Shown here in pieces: positions 6,039 to 12,375 of a DNA stretch of 12,375 nucleotides. The notes under the pieces were generated by a model, which ran no database searches, was not told the DNA's origin, and saw nothing but the letters and a program-made list of their open reading frames with translations. The stretch is taken from assembly GCA_937863945.1 (NCBI GenBank), contig CALMIB010000090.1, positions 1-12,375 of the forward strand, read 5' to 3'. The DNA is from an uncultured Longilinea sp. (GTDB taxonomy: Bacteria > Chloroflexota > Anaerolineae > Anaerolineales > Anaerolineaceae). Positions within the stretch are counted from its first letter, which is position 1, and every line of letters starts with the position of its first letter. A program made the position numbers and the translations under genes.

Positions 6039-7847
6039 ATGAAACGTTCCATGCTCTTAGTTTCGATTCTTGTGGCGTTAAGCCTCGTCCTGGCGGCCTG
6101 CCAGGCGCCCGCTGCCACCACTCCGGCGCCCGCCGAGCCGACCCAGGCGCCGGCCGCTCCCACCGAGCCGCCGGCTGAGCCGACCGAGCCGCCGGCTGAG
6201 CCCGAAGCGCCCGTCGAGGTCATCCCGACCGAATTCCCGCGCGCCGAAACGCTGTACGTCAGCGGCGCCGCCTGGGGCCCCGCCTCCACCTGGAATCCCT
6301 TCCAGCCGGGCAGCCTGGCCAACACCACTGGCACCATCGGCTTCGTGTACGAGTTCCTGTTCAACTTCGATCCGCAGACCGCCACGATGATCCCCTGGCT
6401 GGCCGAAAGCGGCACCTGGACCGACGCCGCCACCTACGACGTGGTGCTGCGCGATGGCCTCACCTGGAGCGACGGCGAGCCCCTGACCGCCGAGGACGTC
6501 AAGTTCACCTTCGAGCTGGCCAAGACCTATCCGGCGCTGTGGTTCTCGCCGGTGTGGAACTACCTGACCGGCGTGACCGCGGCCGACGCCACCCACCTGC
6601 AATTCACCTTCGAAGATCCGCTGTACCAGGAATGGGATAACAACCTGATCAACGTCCCGATCGTCCCCAGGCACCTGTGGGAATCGATGACCGAGGAACA
6701 GATCACCGTGGGCGCCAATGAAAAGCCGGTCGGCTCGGGCGCGTACCTGTACCTTTCCAACGCCGAAGACCGCAACATCTGGGTGCGCAACGAGAACTGG
6801 TGGGGCATTGGCGTGTTCGGCAAGCCCGCCCCCAAGTACATCGTCGATATCCGCACCGCCAGCAACAACATCGCCATGGGCATGGTGCTGAAGGGCGAGC
6901 TGGACCTGAGCAACAACATCCTGCCGGGTGTGGCCACGCTGGCCGACCAGGGTTACGTGAAGACCTACTATTCCGGCCCCCCCTACATGCTCTCCGCCAA
7001 CACCGCGGTGCTGTTCCTGAACACCACCAAAAAACCAATGGACGATGCCGCCTTCCGCAAGGCGCTGGCCTTCGCCATCGATACCCCCTCGATCGTCAAC
7101 ACGGCCTACGCCAACCTGGTGAAGGCCGCCAACCCCACCGGCATGCTGCCCGCCTTCGACCGGTTTGTCGATCAGGCCGTGGTGGATGAACTGGGCTTCA
7201 CCTTCGACACCGCCAGGGCCAGGGAACTGCTTGACGCGGCCGGTTATAAGGACGTGGACGGCGACGGCTTCGTCGAGGCTCCCGACGGTTCGGCCTTCAA
7301 GCTGGAAGTGACCTGCCCGAGCGGCTGGACCGACTGGATGGCCGCCATTGACGTCATCGCCAAGAGCGCGCAGGCCGCCGGCATCAACATCGTGGCTGCC
7401 ACGCCCGACTACGGCGCCTGGAACACCGCGCTGCAGGGCGGCACCTTCGACATGACCCTGAACAACTGGGCCAACCTGAGCAACACCCCCTGGACGCTCT
7501 ACAACCTGCTCTTCAACCACCCCATCCGCGAGCAGATGCAGTCCGGCAACTTCGGCCGCTACGACAGCCAGGAGATGTTCGACCTGGTGGACGGCCTGGC
7601 CCGCATTCCGACCTCTGACGAGGAAGGCATGAAGGCGCAGCTCTCCAAGATCCAGAAGCTCATGCTGACCGACCTGCCCGTGATCCCGCTGTGGTACAAC
7701 GGCCTGTGGGCGCAGTTCAGCGAGTCCACCTGGACCGGCTGGCCGAATGAAACCTCCGCCAACCCCACCCTGCCGACCACCTGGAGCGGCTACTGGCAGT
7801 TGGGCGGTTTGCAGACCCTCATCAACCTTAAGCCCGCGGGGCAGTAA
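6039..7847 (+). CDS. Family-5 extracellular solute-binding lipoprotein
   Basis: The 602-aa substrate receptor of an Opp/Dpp-type ABC importer (SBP_bac_5), held on the outer face of the membrane. Residues 1-20 are a lipoprotein signal peptide (MKRS, then a hydrophobic core) ending in the lipobox L18-A-A-C21. Residues 22-65 form a Pro/Ala/Thr/Glu linker. The mature domain shows typical family features: a RDGLTWSDGEPLTAEDVKF-type stretch (about 135-155), the VGSGAYLY region, and DVDGDGFVEAPDGS (about 405), common in this family. Family-5 receptors bind peptides or oligosaccharides; sugar is preferred here because of the GH130 and LacI neighbours. GGAG (6028-6031) lies 7 nt before the ATG. The abundance of Trp and aromatic residues fits sugar stacking, though this is weak evidence. 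It heads the importer genes. Confidence 0.92.
   Translation: MKRSMLLVSILVALSLVLAACQAPAATTPAPAEPTQAPAAPTEPPAEPTEPPAEPEAPVEVIPTEFPRAETLYVSGAAWGPASTWNPFQPGSLANTTGTIGFVYEFLFNFDPQTATMIPWLAESGTWTDAATYDVVLRDGLTWSDGEPLTAEDVKFTFELAKTYPALWFSPVWNYLTGVTAADATHLQFTFEDPLYQEWDNNLINVPIVPRHLWESMTEEQITVGANEKPVGSGAYLYLSNAEDRNIWVRNENWWGIGVFGKPAPKYIVDIRTASNNIAMGMVLKGELDLSNNILPGVATLADQGYVKTYYSGPPYMLSANTAVLFLNTTKKPMDDAAFRKALAFAIDTPSIVNTAYANLVKAANPTGMLPAFDRFVDQAVVDELGFTFDTARARELLDAAGYKDVDGDGFVEAPDGSAFKLEVTCPSGWTDWMAAIDVIAKSAQAAGINIVAATPDYGAWNTALQGGTFDMTLNNWANLSNTPWTLYNLLFNHPIREQMQSGNFGRYDSQEMFDLVDGLARIPTSDEEGMKAQLSKIQKLMLTDLPVIPLWYNGLWAQFSESTWTGWPNETSANPTLPTTWSGYWQLGGLQTLINLKPAGQ
6162..6203 (+). repeat. 21-bp tandem repeat in the lipoprotein linker
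   Basis: Two adjacent 21-bp copies (6162-6182 and 6183-6203) differ only at the last base. Each begins ACCGAGCCGCCGGC and encodes TEPPAEP. They lie in the flexible linker between the lipid-anchored cysteine and the binding domain, where repeat-number changes should alter tether length only. Confidence 0.8.
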
Positions 7848-7866
7848 TTCCACTCCGCCGGAACCG

Positions 7867-7899
7867 CCGCCCCTCCCTGGAACCCTCCGGGAGGGGCGG
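7867..7899 (+). promoter_or_regulatory. Stable hairpin between binding-protein and permease genes
   Basis: An 11-bp perfect GC-rich stem, CCGCCCCTCCC (7867-7877) with GGGAGGGGCGG (7889-7899), fills most of the 84-bp gap; three further pairs are possible inside the loop. It is followed by TCTCTAAC, not a T-run, so full termination is unlikely. Such hairpins after a receptor gene commonly protect the upstream mRNA or reduce downstream expression, giving an excess of receptor over permease; applied here that is inference. Confidence 0.65.
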
Positions 7900-7931
7900 T
7901 CTCTAACGGCTGAATTGAAGAGGATGCTTTC

Positions 7932-8924
7932 ATGCGGAAATATTTTGGACGCAAGCTCGTCATCTACCTGCTCACCTTCTTCCTGGCGGTGACCATCGAC
8001 TGGTTGATCCCGCGCTTTATGCCGGGCGACCCGGTGGCCAACATGCTGGCGCGCGTTTCGGTCAATTCCACCGCCGCCTCGGTGATGCAGGAGTATTACA
8101 CGCACCTGTTCGGGCTGGATCTGCCGCTCTGGCAGCAGTATCTCAACTTTTGGGCCAACCTGCTGCGCGGCGACCTGGGCATCAGCGCCTACCTGTTTCC
8201 CAAACCGGTCACGCAGGTGCTGATGAACGCCATTCCCTACGACGTGGCGCTGCTGCTGCCCGCCATCCTGTTATCCTGGCTGGCCGGCAACAATTTTGGT
8301 GCGGTCGCGGCGCGTTCCAAGTGGCTGGATAACACGGTTTCACCCATCGGCTACATCCTCACCGCCACGCCGTACATGTGGCTGGGCATCTTGCTGGCCT
8401 GGTTCTTCGGCATCATCCTGGACGTCTTCCCCATCGCGGGCGCCTACAGCTTTTCGCTGTCGCCCACGCTATCCTGGAAATTCATCGGCGACGTGCTGCT
8501 GCACTGGTTTTTGCCGTTCTTCTCCTTATTTATGGTGCAATTCGGCGGCTGGGCGATCGGCATGCGCAATATGATCATCTACGAACTGGAAGCCGACTAC
8601 TCGCACTACCTGGAGGCGCTCGGCGCGCCCCGCAGCCTCATCCGCCGCTACGCCTTCAACAACGCCGTGCTGCCGCAGTTGAGCGGCCTGGCGCTGCAAC
8701 TGGGCGTGATTGTGGCCGGCGCGCTGGTGACTGAGGTGGTCTTCTCCTACCCGGGCATCGGCTACCTGCTGCTGGCTGCCATCCAGAACCAGGATTACTT
8801 CCTGATCCAGGGCTGCTTTCTCTTCATTATTATCGGCGTGCTGCTGGCCAACTTTGTCATCGATATCGTTTACGTGCTGGTGGATCCGCGCACCCGCCGC
8901 GGGATGACCGGGGAGGCCGCATGA
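7932..8924 (+). CDS. ABC transporter permease, OppB/DppB type
   Basis: A 330-aa membrane subunit of the importer, of the BPD_transp_1 family and usual OppB length. It opens with a hydrophobic helix, then the family motif RFMPGDP (28-34) in the outer loop and LLRGDLGIS (77-85). The cytoplasmic coupling (EAA) loop is visible as EALGAPRSLIRRYAFNNAVLP (228-248, written here without its preceding residues), where the ATPase docks. The late FSYPGIGYLLLAAIQNQDY and the C-terminal DPRTR (318-322) are typical. About six TM helices are expected. The start ATG 7932 is preceded by GAAGAGGA (7917-7924). Its last four bases overlap the next gene (ATGA), so the two permeases are translationally coupled and should form a heterodimer. 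Confidence 0.93.
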   Translation: MRKYFGRKLVIYLLTFFLAVTIDWLIPRFMPGDPVANMLARVSVNSTAASVMQEYYTHLFGLDLPLWQQYLNFWANLLRGDLGISAYLFPKPVTQVLMNAIPYDVALLLPAILLSWLAGNNFGAVAARSKWLDNTVSPIGYILTATPYMWLGILLAWFFGIILDVFPIAGAYSFSLSPTLSWKFIGDVLLHWFLPFFSLFMVQFGGWAIGMRNMIIYELEADYSHYLEALGAPRSLIRRYAFNNAVLPQLSGLALQLGVIVAGALVTEVVFSYPGIGYLLLAAIQNQDYFLIQGCFLFIIIGVLLANFVIDIVYVLVDPRTRRGMTGEAA

Positions 8925-9781
8925 AAGCGCTCAAGCAGAAAAACGAGTTCCTTTACTTCGCGCTGCGCAACCGCAAGCTGCAAATCGGGCTGGGGGTCAT
9001 CCTGTTCTTCGTGCTGCTGGCTGCCTTCGGGCCGCTGCTGACCGATTATGAGCCTTTCGACTACGTCAACCCCACCGGGCCGGTGCCGCCTTCCTCCAAA
9101 TTCTGGCTGGGCACCACCTTCTTCGGGCAGGATGTGTTCACCCAGGTGGTGATGGGCCTGCGCGCCACCTTTTTGATCGCCATTCTGGGCGGCGGCATCG
9201 CCACGCTGGTGGGCATGCTGCTGGGCTTCCTGGCCGGTTACCGCGGCGGCATCCTGGATGAGATCATCAACGTGCTCACCAACATCGTGCTGGTCATCCC
9301 CACCATGGCGGTGCTGCTGATCATCGCCGCCTACCTGCAGGTGCGCAGCCTGGCGATGGAGTCGATCCTGATCGGGCTGACCGCCTGGCCGTGGGCGGCC
9401 CGCGCCATTCGCGCGCAGACCTTCTCGCTGCGCACGCGCGACTTCGTGGATATGGCCCGCATGAGCGGCGAAAGCGCGTTCAAGATCATCTTCTCCGAGA
9501 TTGCCCCGAACATGATGTCATACCTGGTGATGACCTTCATCCTTCAATTTGGCGGCGCCATCCTCAACGCGGCCACGCTCGACTTCATCGGGCTGGGGCC
9601 CACCAACGCCATATCGCTGGGGCTGATCATGCAGTACTCGATGATGTGGGGCGCGCTGCAATTTGGCATGTGGTGGTGGTTCGTCCCGCCGGGTCTGGCC
9701 ATCACGCTGATCGTCGGCGCGCTCTACAGCATGAACGTCGGGCTGGACGAAGTCTTCAACCCCAAACTCAGGGAGATGTGA
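8921..9781 (+). CDS. ABC transporter permease, OppC/DppC type
   Basis: A 286-aa second membrane subunit. An N-terminal cytoplasmic stretch and TM1 (about 21-41) precede the family motif FWLGTTFFGQDVFTQ (61-75), the OppC counterpart of the usual HxLGTDxxGxDxF signature, with Thr at the usual Asp position of LGTD. The coupling loop lies at about 174-198 (DFVDMARMSGESAFKIIF, then SEIAPNM). The core helices lie between 85 and 270. The start overlaps the previous stop as ATGA; the stop at 9779-9781 is one base before the next start. It pairs with the OppB-type subunit to form the translocation path. Confidence 0.93.
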   Translation: MKALKQKNEFLYFALRNRKLQIGLGVILFFVLLAAFGPLLTDYEPFDYVNPTGPVPPSSKFWLGTTFFGQDVFTQVVMGLRATFLIAILGGGIATLVGMLLGFLAGYRGGILDEIINVLTNIVLVIPTMAVLLIIAAYLQVRSLAMESILIGLTAWPWAARAIRAQTFSLRTRDFVDMARMSGESAFKIIFSEIAPNMMSYLVMTFILQFGGAILNAATLDFIGLGPTNAISLGLIMQYSMMWGALQFGMWWWFVPPGLAITLIVGALYSMNVGLDEVFNPKLREM

Positions 9782-9782
9782 C

Positions 9783-10742
9783 ATGTTACAGGTTGAAAAC
9801 CTCACCGTGTATTATCAGACCCTGAAGGGACAGGTGCGCGCGCTGGAAAACGCCAGCTTCACGCTCGCCGACGGCGAGATCATGGGGCTGGCGGGCGAAT
9901 CGGGCTGCGGCAAGACCACCCTGGGGCACAGCCTGATCCACCTTTCGCCGCCCATGACGCACATCGGCGGGCGGGTGCTGCTGAACGGCCAGGAACTGCC
10001 GCTGACCGACATGCAAAAGATGGACGCCTACCGCTTTAACGAGATTTCGATCATCCCGCAGTACGCCATGAACGCCCTCAACCCGATCCGCAAGATCGGG
10101 CCGATGACCGAGGAGCTGCTGCGCGCCAAAAAAGCCGACGTGAGGACCGTGATGGCGGCGCTGAAAGACCGGCTGGAGATGGTCAAGCTGCCGCAGGAAG
10201 TGCTCAACCTGTACCCGATCGAATTGTCGGGCGGCATGAAGCAGCGCATGGTGATGGTGCTTTCCACACTGCTCGACCCCGAACTGCTCATCGCCGACGA
10301 GATCACCTCGGCGCTGGACGTGGCCAGCCAGAAGGCCGTGGCCGAGATGCTGGTCGAATTCCGCAACCAGCACTGCTGCAACAGCGTTATCTTCATCACA
10401 CACGACATCTCCATCCTGTACCAGATCGCCGACAGCATCCTGATCATGTACGCCGGGCAACTGGCCGAAAAGGGCAGCACCGAAACCATCATCCGCAACC
10501 CGCGCCACCCCTACACGCGCATGCTCATCTCGGCGCTGCCGGAGATCGGCGTGCGCTACAGCGAAAAACGCCTGACCGGCATCCCCGGCAAGACGCCGCT
10601 GCTGTTGCACCCGCCGCAGGGCTGCCGCTTCCGCGAGCGCTGCCCGCTGGCGTTTGAAAAATGCGCCGAAGTGCCGCCCTTCGTCGAAATCGAGCCGGGC
10701 CATTCGGTGGCCTGCTGGAAGGAGGGCAGCGCGGATGCTTAA
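9783..10742 (+). CDS. ABC transporter ATPase, OppD/DppD type
   Basis: A 319-aa ATP-binding subunit that powers the importer from the cytoplasmic side. Walker A is GESGCGKTT (38-46), the Q-loop Gln is 93, the signature LSGGMKQR starts at 148, Walker B ends LLIADE with Asp172 and Glu173, SALD (176-179) is the D-loop, and the switch His is 207. After Walker B it has DEITSALD where Opp ATPases usually have DEPTSALD. The C-terminal oligopeptide-transporter extension carries Cys281, Cys287, Cys294 and Cys311 with RCPLAFEKC and EPGHSVACW; in related DppD-type proteins this set holds a 4Fe-4S cluster. The start is one base after the permease stop, with GGGAG close upstream. Confidence 0.93.
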   Translation: MLQVENLTVYYQTLKGQVRALENASFTLADGEIMGLAGESGCGKTTLGHSLIHLSPPMTHIGGRVLLNGQELPLTDMQKMDAYRFNEISIIPQYAMNALNPIRKIGPMTEELLRAKKADVRTVMAALKDRLEMVKLPQEVLNLYPIELSGGMKQRMVMVLSTLLDPELLIADEITSALDVASQKAVAEMLVEFRNQHCCNSVIFITHDISILYQIADSILIMYAGQLAEKGSTETIIRNPRHPYTRMLISALPEIGVRYSEKRLTGIPGKTPLLLHPPQGCRFRERCPLAFEKCAEVPPFVEIEPGHSVACWKEGSADA

Positions 10743-11679
10743 ATTCGAGCACGTATCCAAAATCTACAAAACCGGCACCTTCGGCGGCAAGGAGCTGCAC
10801 GCGGTCAACGACGTGAGCTTTGAAATCCCCGACGGCGAGGTGGTCTCGCTGATCGGCGAGAGCGGCAGCGGCAAGAGCACCATCGGCAAGATGATTCTGC
10901 GGCTGATCGGCATCACCCGCGGCACGATCGAGCTGGACGGCGTGAACGTGGGCGCGCTGAAGGGCAGCGAGCTGAAGGAGTATTACCGCAAGGTGCAGGG
11001 AGTCTTCCAGGACCCGTTCAGCTCGTATAACCCCATTTTCAAGGCCGACCGCATCTTCCAGGTGATCCACGACGAGTTTTACCCGCAGGTGAGCGCGGCC
11101 GCCTGGACCGAAAAGGTGGAAACCGCGCTGAAGGACGGCGGGCTGAACCCCGAACACGTGCTGCACAAGTACCCGCACCAGTTGAGCGGCGGGCAGTTGC
11201 AGCGCTTTCTCATCGCCCGCGCGCTGCTGCTGGACATCAAATTCCTGGTGGCGGACGAGATCATCAGCATGCTGGACGCTTCCACGCGCATCGACGTGCT
11301 GAACCTGCTGGCCGACCTGAAGACGCGCGGGCTGTCGATTTTGTTCATCACGCACGACCTGTCGCTGGCCAACTACATCAGCGAGCAGGCAGTGATCCTC
11401 TACCGCGGCTGCGTGGCCGAGCGCGGCATCACCGAAAAGATTTTCAACCGGCCGCTGCACCCGTACACGCGGATGCTGATCGCCTCGGTGCCGCGCCTGG
11501 ACCGCAAATGGGATACGGAGATCAGCGTGGAGACGAAGGCCACGCCGCTGGGCGCGCTGAACGGCTGCGTGTACGCCGGCCGCTGCCCGCTGGCGTTTGA
11601 AAAATGCAAACAGCGCCCGCCCGAGGTGGAGGTGGAACCCGGGCACTTTGTGGCGTGCTGGAAGGTGGAAGAAATTTGA
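10735..11679 (+). CDS. ABC transporter ATPase, OppF/DppF type
   Basis: A 314-aa second ATP-binding subunit, partner of the OppD-type protein. The chosen ATG 10735 overlaps the previous gene by 8 bp and has AAGGAGGG (10719-10726) ahead of it; an earlier in-frame start at 10654 would add 27 residues unlike the family. Walker A is GESGSGKST (41-49), the Q-loop reads VFQDPFSSYNP (90-100), the signature LSGGQLQR starts at 150, Walker B has Asp174 and Glu175, the D-loop is SMLD, and the switch His is 207. The Pro usual after DE is again replaced by Ile (DEIISMLD). Cys278, Cys284, Cys291 and Cys308 form the same C-terminal cysteine set as in its partner. The stop is one base before a palindromic repeat. 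This closes the importer operon. Confidence 0.93.
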   Translation: MLKFEHVSKIYKTGTFGGKELHAVNDVSFEIPDGEVVSLIGESGSGKSTIGKMILRLIGITRGTIELDGVNVGALKGSELKEYYRKVQGVFQDPFSSYNPIFKADRIFQVIHDEFYPQVSAAAWTEKVETALKDGGLNPEHVLHKYPHQLSGGQLQRFLIARALLLDIKFLVADEIISMLDASTRIDVLNLLADLKTRGLSILFITHDLSLANYISEQAVILYRGCVAERGITEKIFNRPLHPYTRMLIASVPRLDRKWDTEISVETKATPLGALNGCVYAGRCPLAFEKCKQRPPEVEVEPGHFVACWKVEEI

Positions 11680-11680
11680 A

Positions 11681-11709
11681 GTAGGGGCGAGTCGCCGACT
11701 CGCCCCTAC
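11681..11709. repeat. Palindromic repeat, copy 1
   Basis: A perfect inverted repeat with 13-bp arms, GTAGGGGCGAGTC and its complement, around GCC. It begins one base after the last ATPase stop codon, so in the transcript it forms a strong hairpin that could block 3' decay or end the operon, although no T-run follows. It is of the REP-like kind found dispersed between genes. Confidence 0.75.
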
Positions 11710-11733
11710 ACCTATGCCAACATCTGCTGTTCC

Positions 11734-11762
11734 TGTAGGGCGATTCATGAATCGCCCCTACA
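11734..11762. repeat. Palindromic repeat, copy 2
   Basis: A second 29-bp palindrome sharing the outer (T)GTAGGG and CGCCCCTAC(A) ends with copy 1 but with the centre GATTCATGAATC. One G is missing from the left arm, leaving a single unpaired C. Shared ends with different, compensated centres are the mark of a repeat family held together by hairpin structure. Both copies are followed by ACACCT or its equivalent. Confidence 0.7.
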
Positions 11763-11820
11763 CCTGCCCCTGCTTGATGTACAATGGATCCAGTCTCCTT
11801 CAAATCGTCCGCCTAAACTT

Positions 11821-12375
11821 TACAACCGCAGGAGCGACACCCTCAAAATCATTGTCTTCATCCTGGCATCGGCCAGGATCGTCTACCTCTCCCGCCGCTC
11901 GCTGGTCAAACCGCACTCGCACGGCTTTTCCCGCTTCTCCGCCTTTGAATTCATCCTCGCGCTGATCCTGCTCAACCTCAACGCCTGGTTTACATCACCG
12001 GATCCTGGCACCAGTTCATCTCGTGGATCCTGTTGATCGTTTGCATGGTGCCGCTGGCTTTTGGCGTGCGCGCGTTGGTCGCGCAGGGCAAACCGGACCG
12101 CCAGCGCGCCGGCGAGCCGCAACTGCTGGGCTTTGAGAAGACCACCGCGCTGGTGACGACCGGCATCTATGCCTACATCCGCCACCCGCTATATATAGTT
12201 CACCGCTGCTGGCGTGGGGCGTGTTTTTCAAGGCGCCGGGCTGGGCAGGCGCAGGGCTGGCCGCGGAAGCCACGCTGGCGCTGGTTTTCACCGCCCGCGC
12301 GGATGAGGCCGGGTGCATTGAATAGTTTGGCGAGCAGTACCGGGATTACATGCGGCGCACGAAGCGCTTCGTGCC
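11821..12375 (+). pseudogene. Decayed ICMT/PEMT-like methyltransferase gene, partial
   Basis: Three joined frames encode an isoprenylcysteine carboxyl methyltransferase-like membrane protein. Frame one (to about 11991) gives IIVFILASARIVYLSRRSLV, then FEFILALILLNLNAWF. Frame two (about 11991-12194) gives WHQFISWILLIVCMVPLAFG and ends TTGIYAYIRHPLY, the family's S-adenosylmethionine-site motif RHPLY. Frame three (from 12197) gives SPLLAWGVFFKAPGWAG, then TAG at 12323-12325, then FGEQYRDYMRRTKRFV at the window edge. The first shift looks like loss of one base near a T-run, the second like two extra bases in TATATA. No clear start codon is visible. It most likely made a polytopic S-adenosylmethionine-dependent methyltransferase once; substrate unknown. 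Sequencing error is an alternative, but three independent lesions favour decay. Confidence 0.8.

Noticed and set aside
6078..8105. A 675-codon minus-strand open frame across the lipoprotein and permease genes.
   Set aside because: It is Gly/Val/His-rich and antisense to two well-supported genes; no domain is visible.
10654..10734. N-terminal extension of the second ATPase from an earlier in-frame start.
   Set aside because: The extra 27 residues are the out-of-frame translation of the preceding ATPase's cysteine tail, and ATG 10735 has a strong ribosome-binding site and normal family start.
11681..11762. CRISPR array, because two repeats of 29 bp are separated by about 24 bp.
   Set aside because: Only two copies exist, each is a full palindrome with a different centre, and no cas gene is nearby.
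2036..12325. Reassignment of TAG to glutamine, suggested by two amber codons inside otherwise open frames (2036 and 12323).
   Set aside because: GH130 and the LacI-type gene both end with TAG at the length expected for their families, and the methyltransferase gene also has two frameshifts, so gene decay explains the ambers better.

Overview
The window is mostly GC-rich bacterial DNA with two AT-rich patches, one at the left edge and one near 2150-2290. The best guess for the source is an Anaerolineae-like member of the Chloroflexota. This rests on a lipoprotein solute-binding protein with a Pro/Thr/Glu-rich linker after its lipobox, on the gene set, and on scattered palindromic repeats of a kind I associate with such genomes. 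No rRNA or other phylogenetic marker is present, so the assignment is an inference.

Left part (1-3554, + strand): after about 500 bases without a convincing gene comes a small protein joining an N-terminal LuxR-type HTH to a C-terminal DUF805 membrane domain, with an intrinsic terminator behind it. A YkgJ-like cysteine-cluster protein follows. It is interrupted by an in-frame amber codon, and its C-terminal coding runs into a MITE-like inverted repeat of about 120 bp. The right arm of that repeat ends about 10 bp before the start codon of a 12-TM MFS transporter.

Central part (3606-11679) is the functional core, a glycan uptake and phosphorolysis locus. A GH130 glycoside phosphorylase (minus strand) is divergent from a LacI-family repressor (plus strand). 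The gap between them holds a near-consensus sigma70 promoter for the repressor, a TATAAT box for the phosphorylase, and two LacI-type operators centred 84 bp apart. The left operator overlaps the predicted transcription starts of both promoters. Downstream of the repressor lies a complete family-5 (Opp/Dpp type) ABC importer: lipoprotein, two permeases and two ATPases. The last four genes overlap or nearly touch. Hairpins lie before and after the lipoprotein gene. The ensemble resembles the Thermotoga TM1219-TM1226 mannoside locus as I remember it. The likely job is import of beta-1,4-mannosyl or related oligosaccharides, phosphorolysis in the cytoplasm by GH130, and LacI-type control by a sugar ligand.

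Right part (11680-12375): two 29-bp palindromic repeats follow the last ATPase gene directly. Then comes a decayed isoprenylcysteine carboxyl methyltransferase (ICMT/PEMT-like) gene with two frameshifts and an amber codon, running to the window edge.
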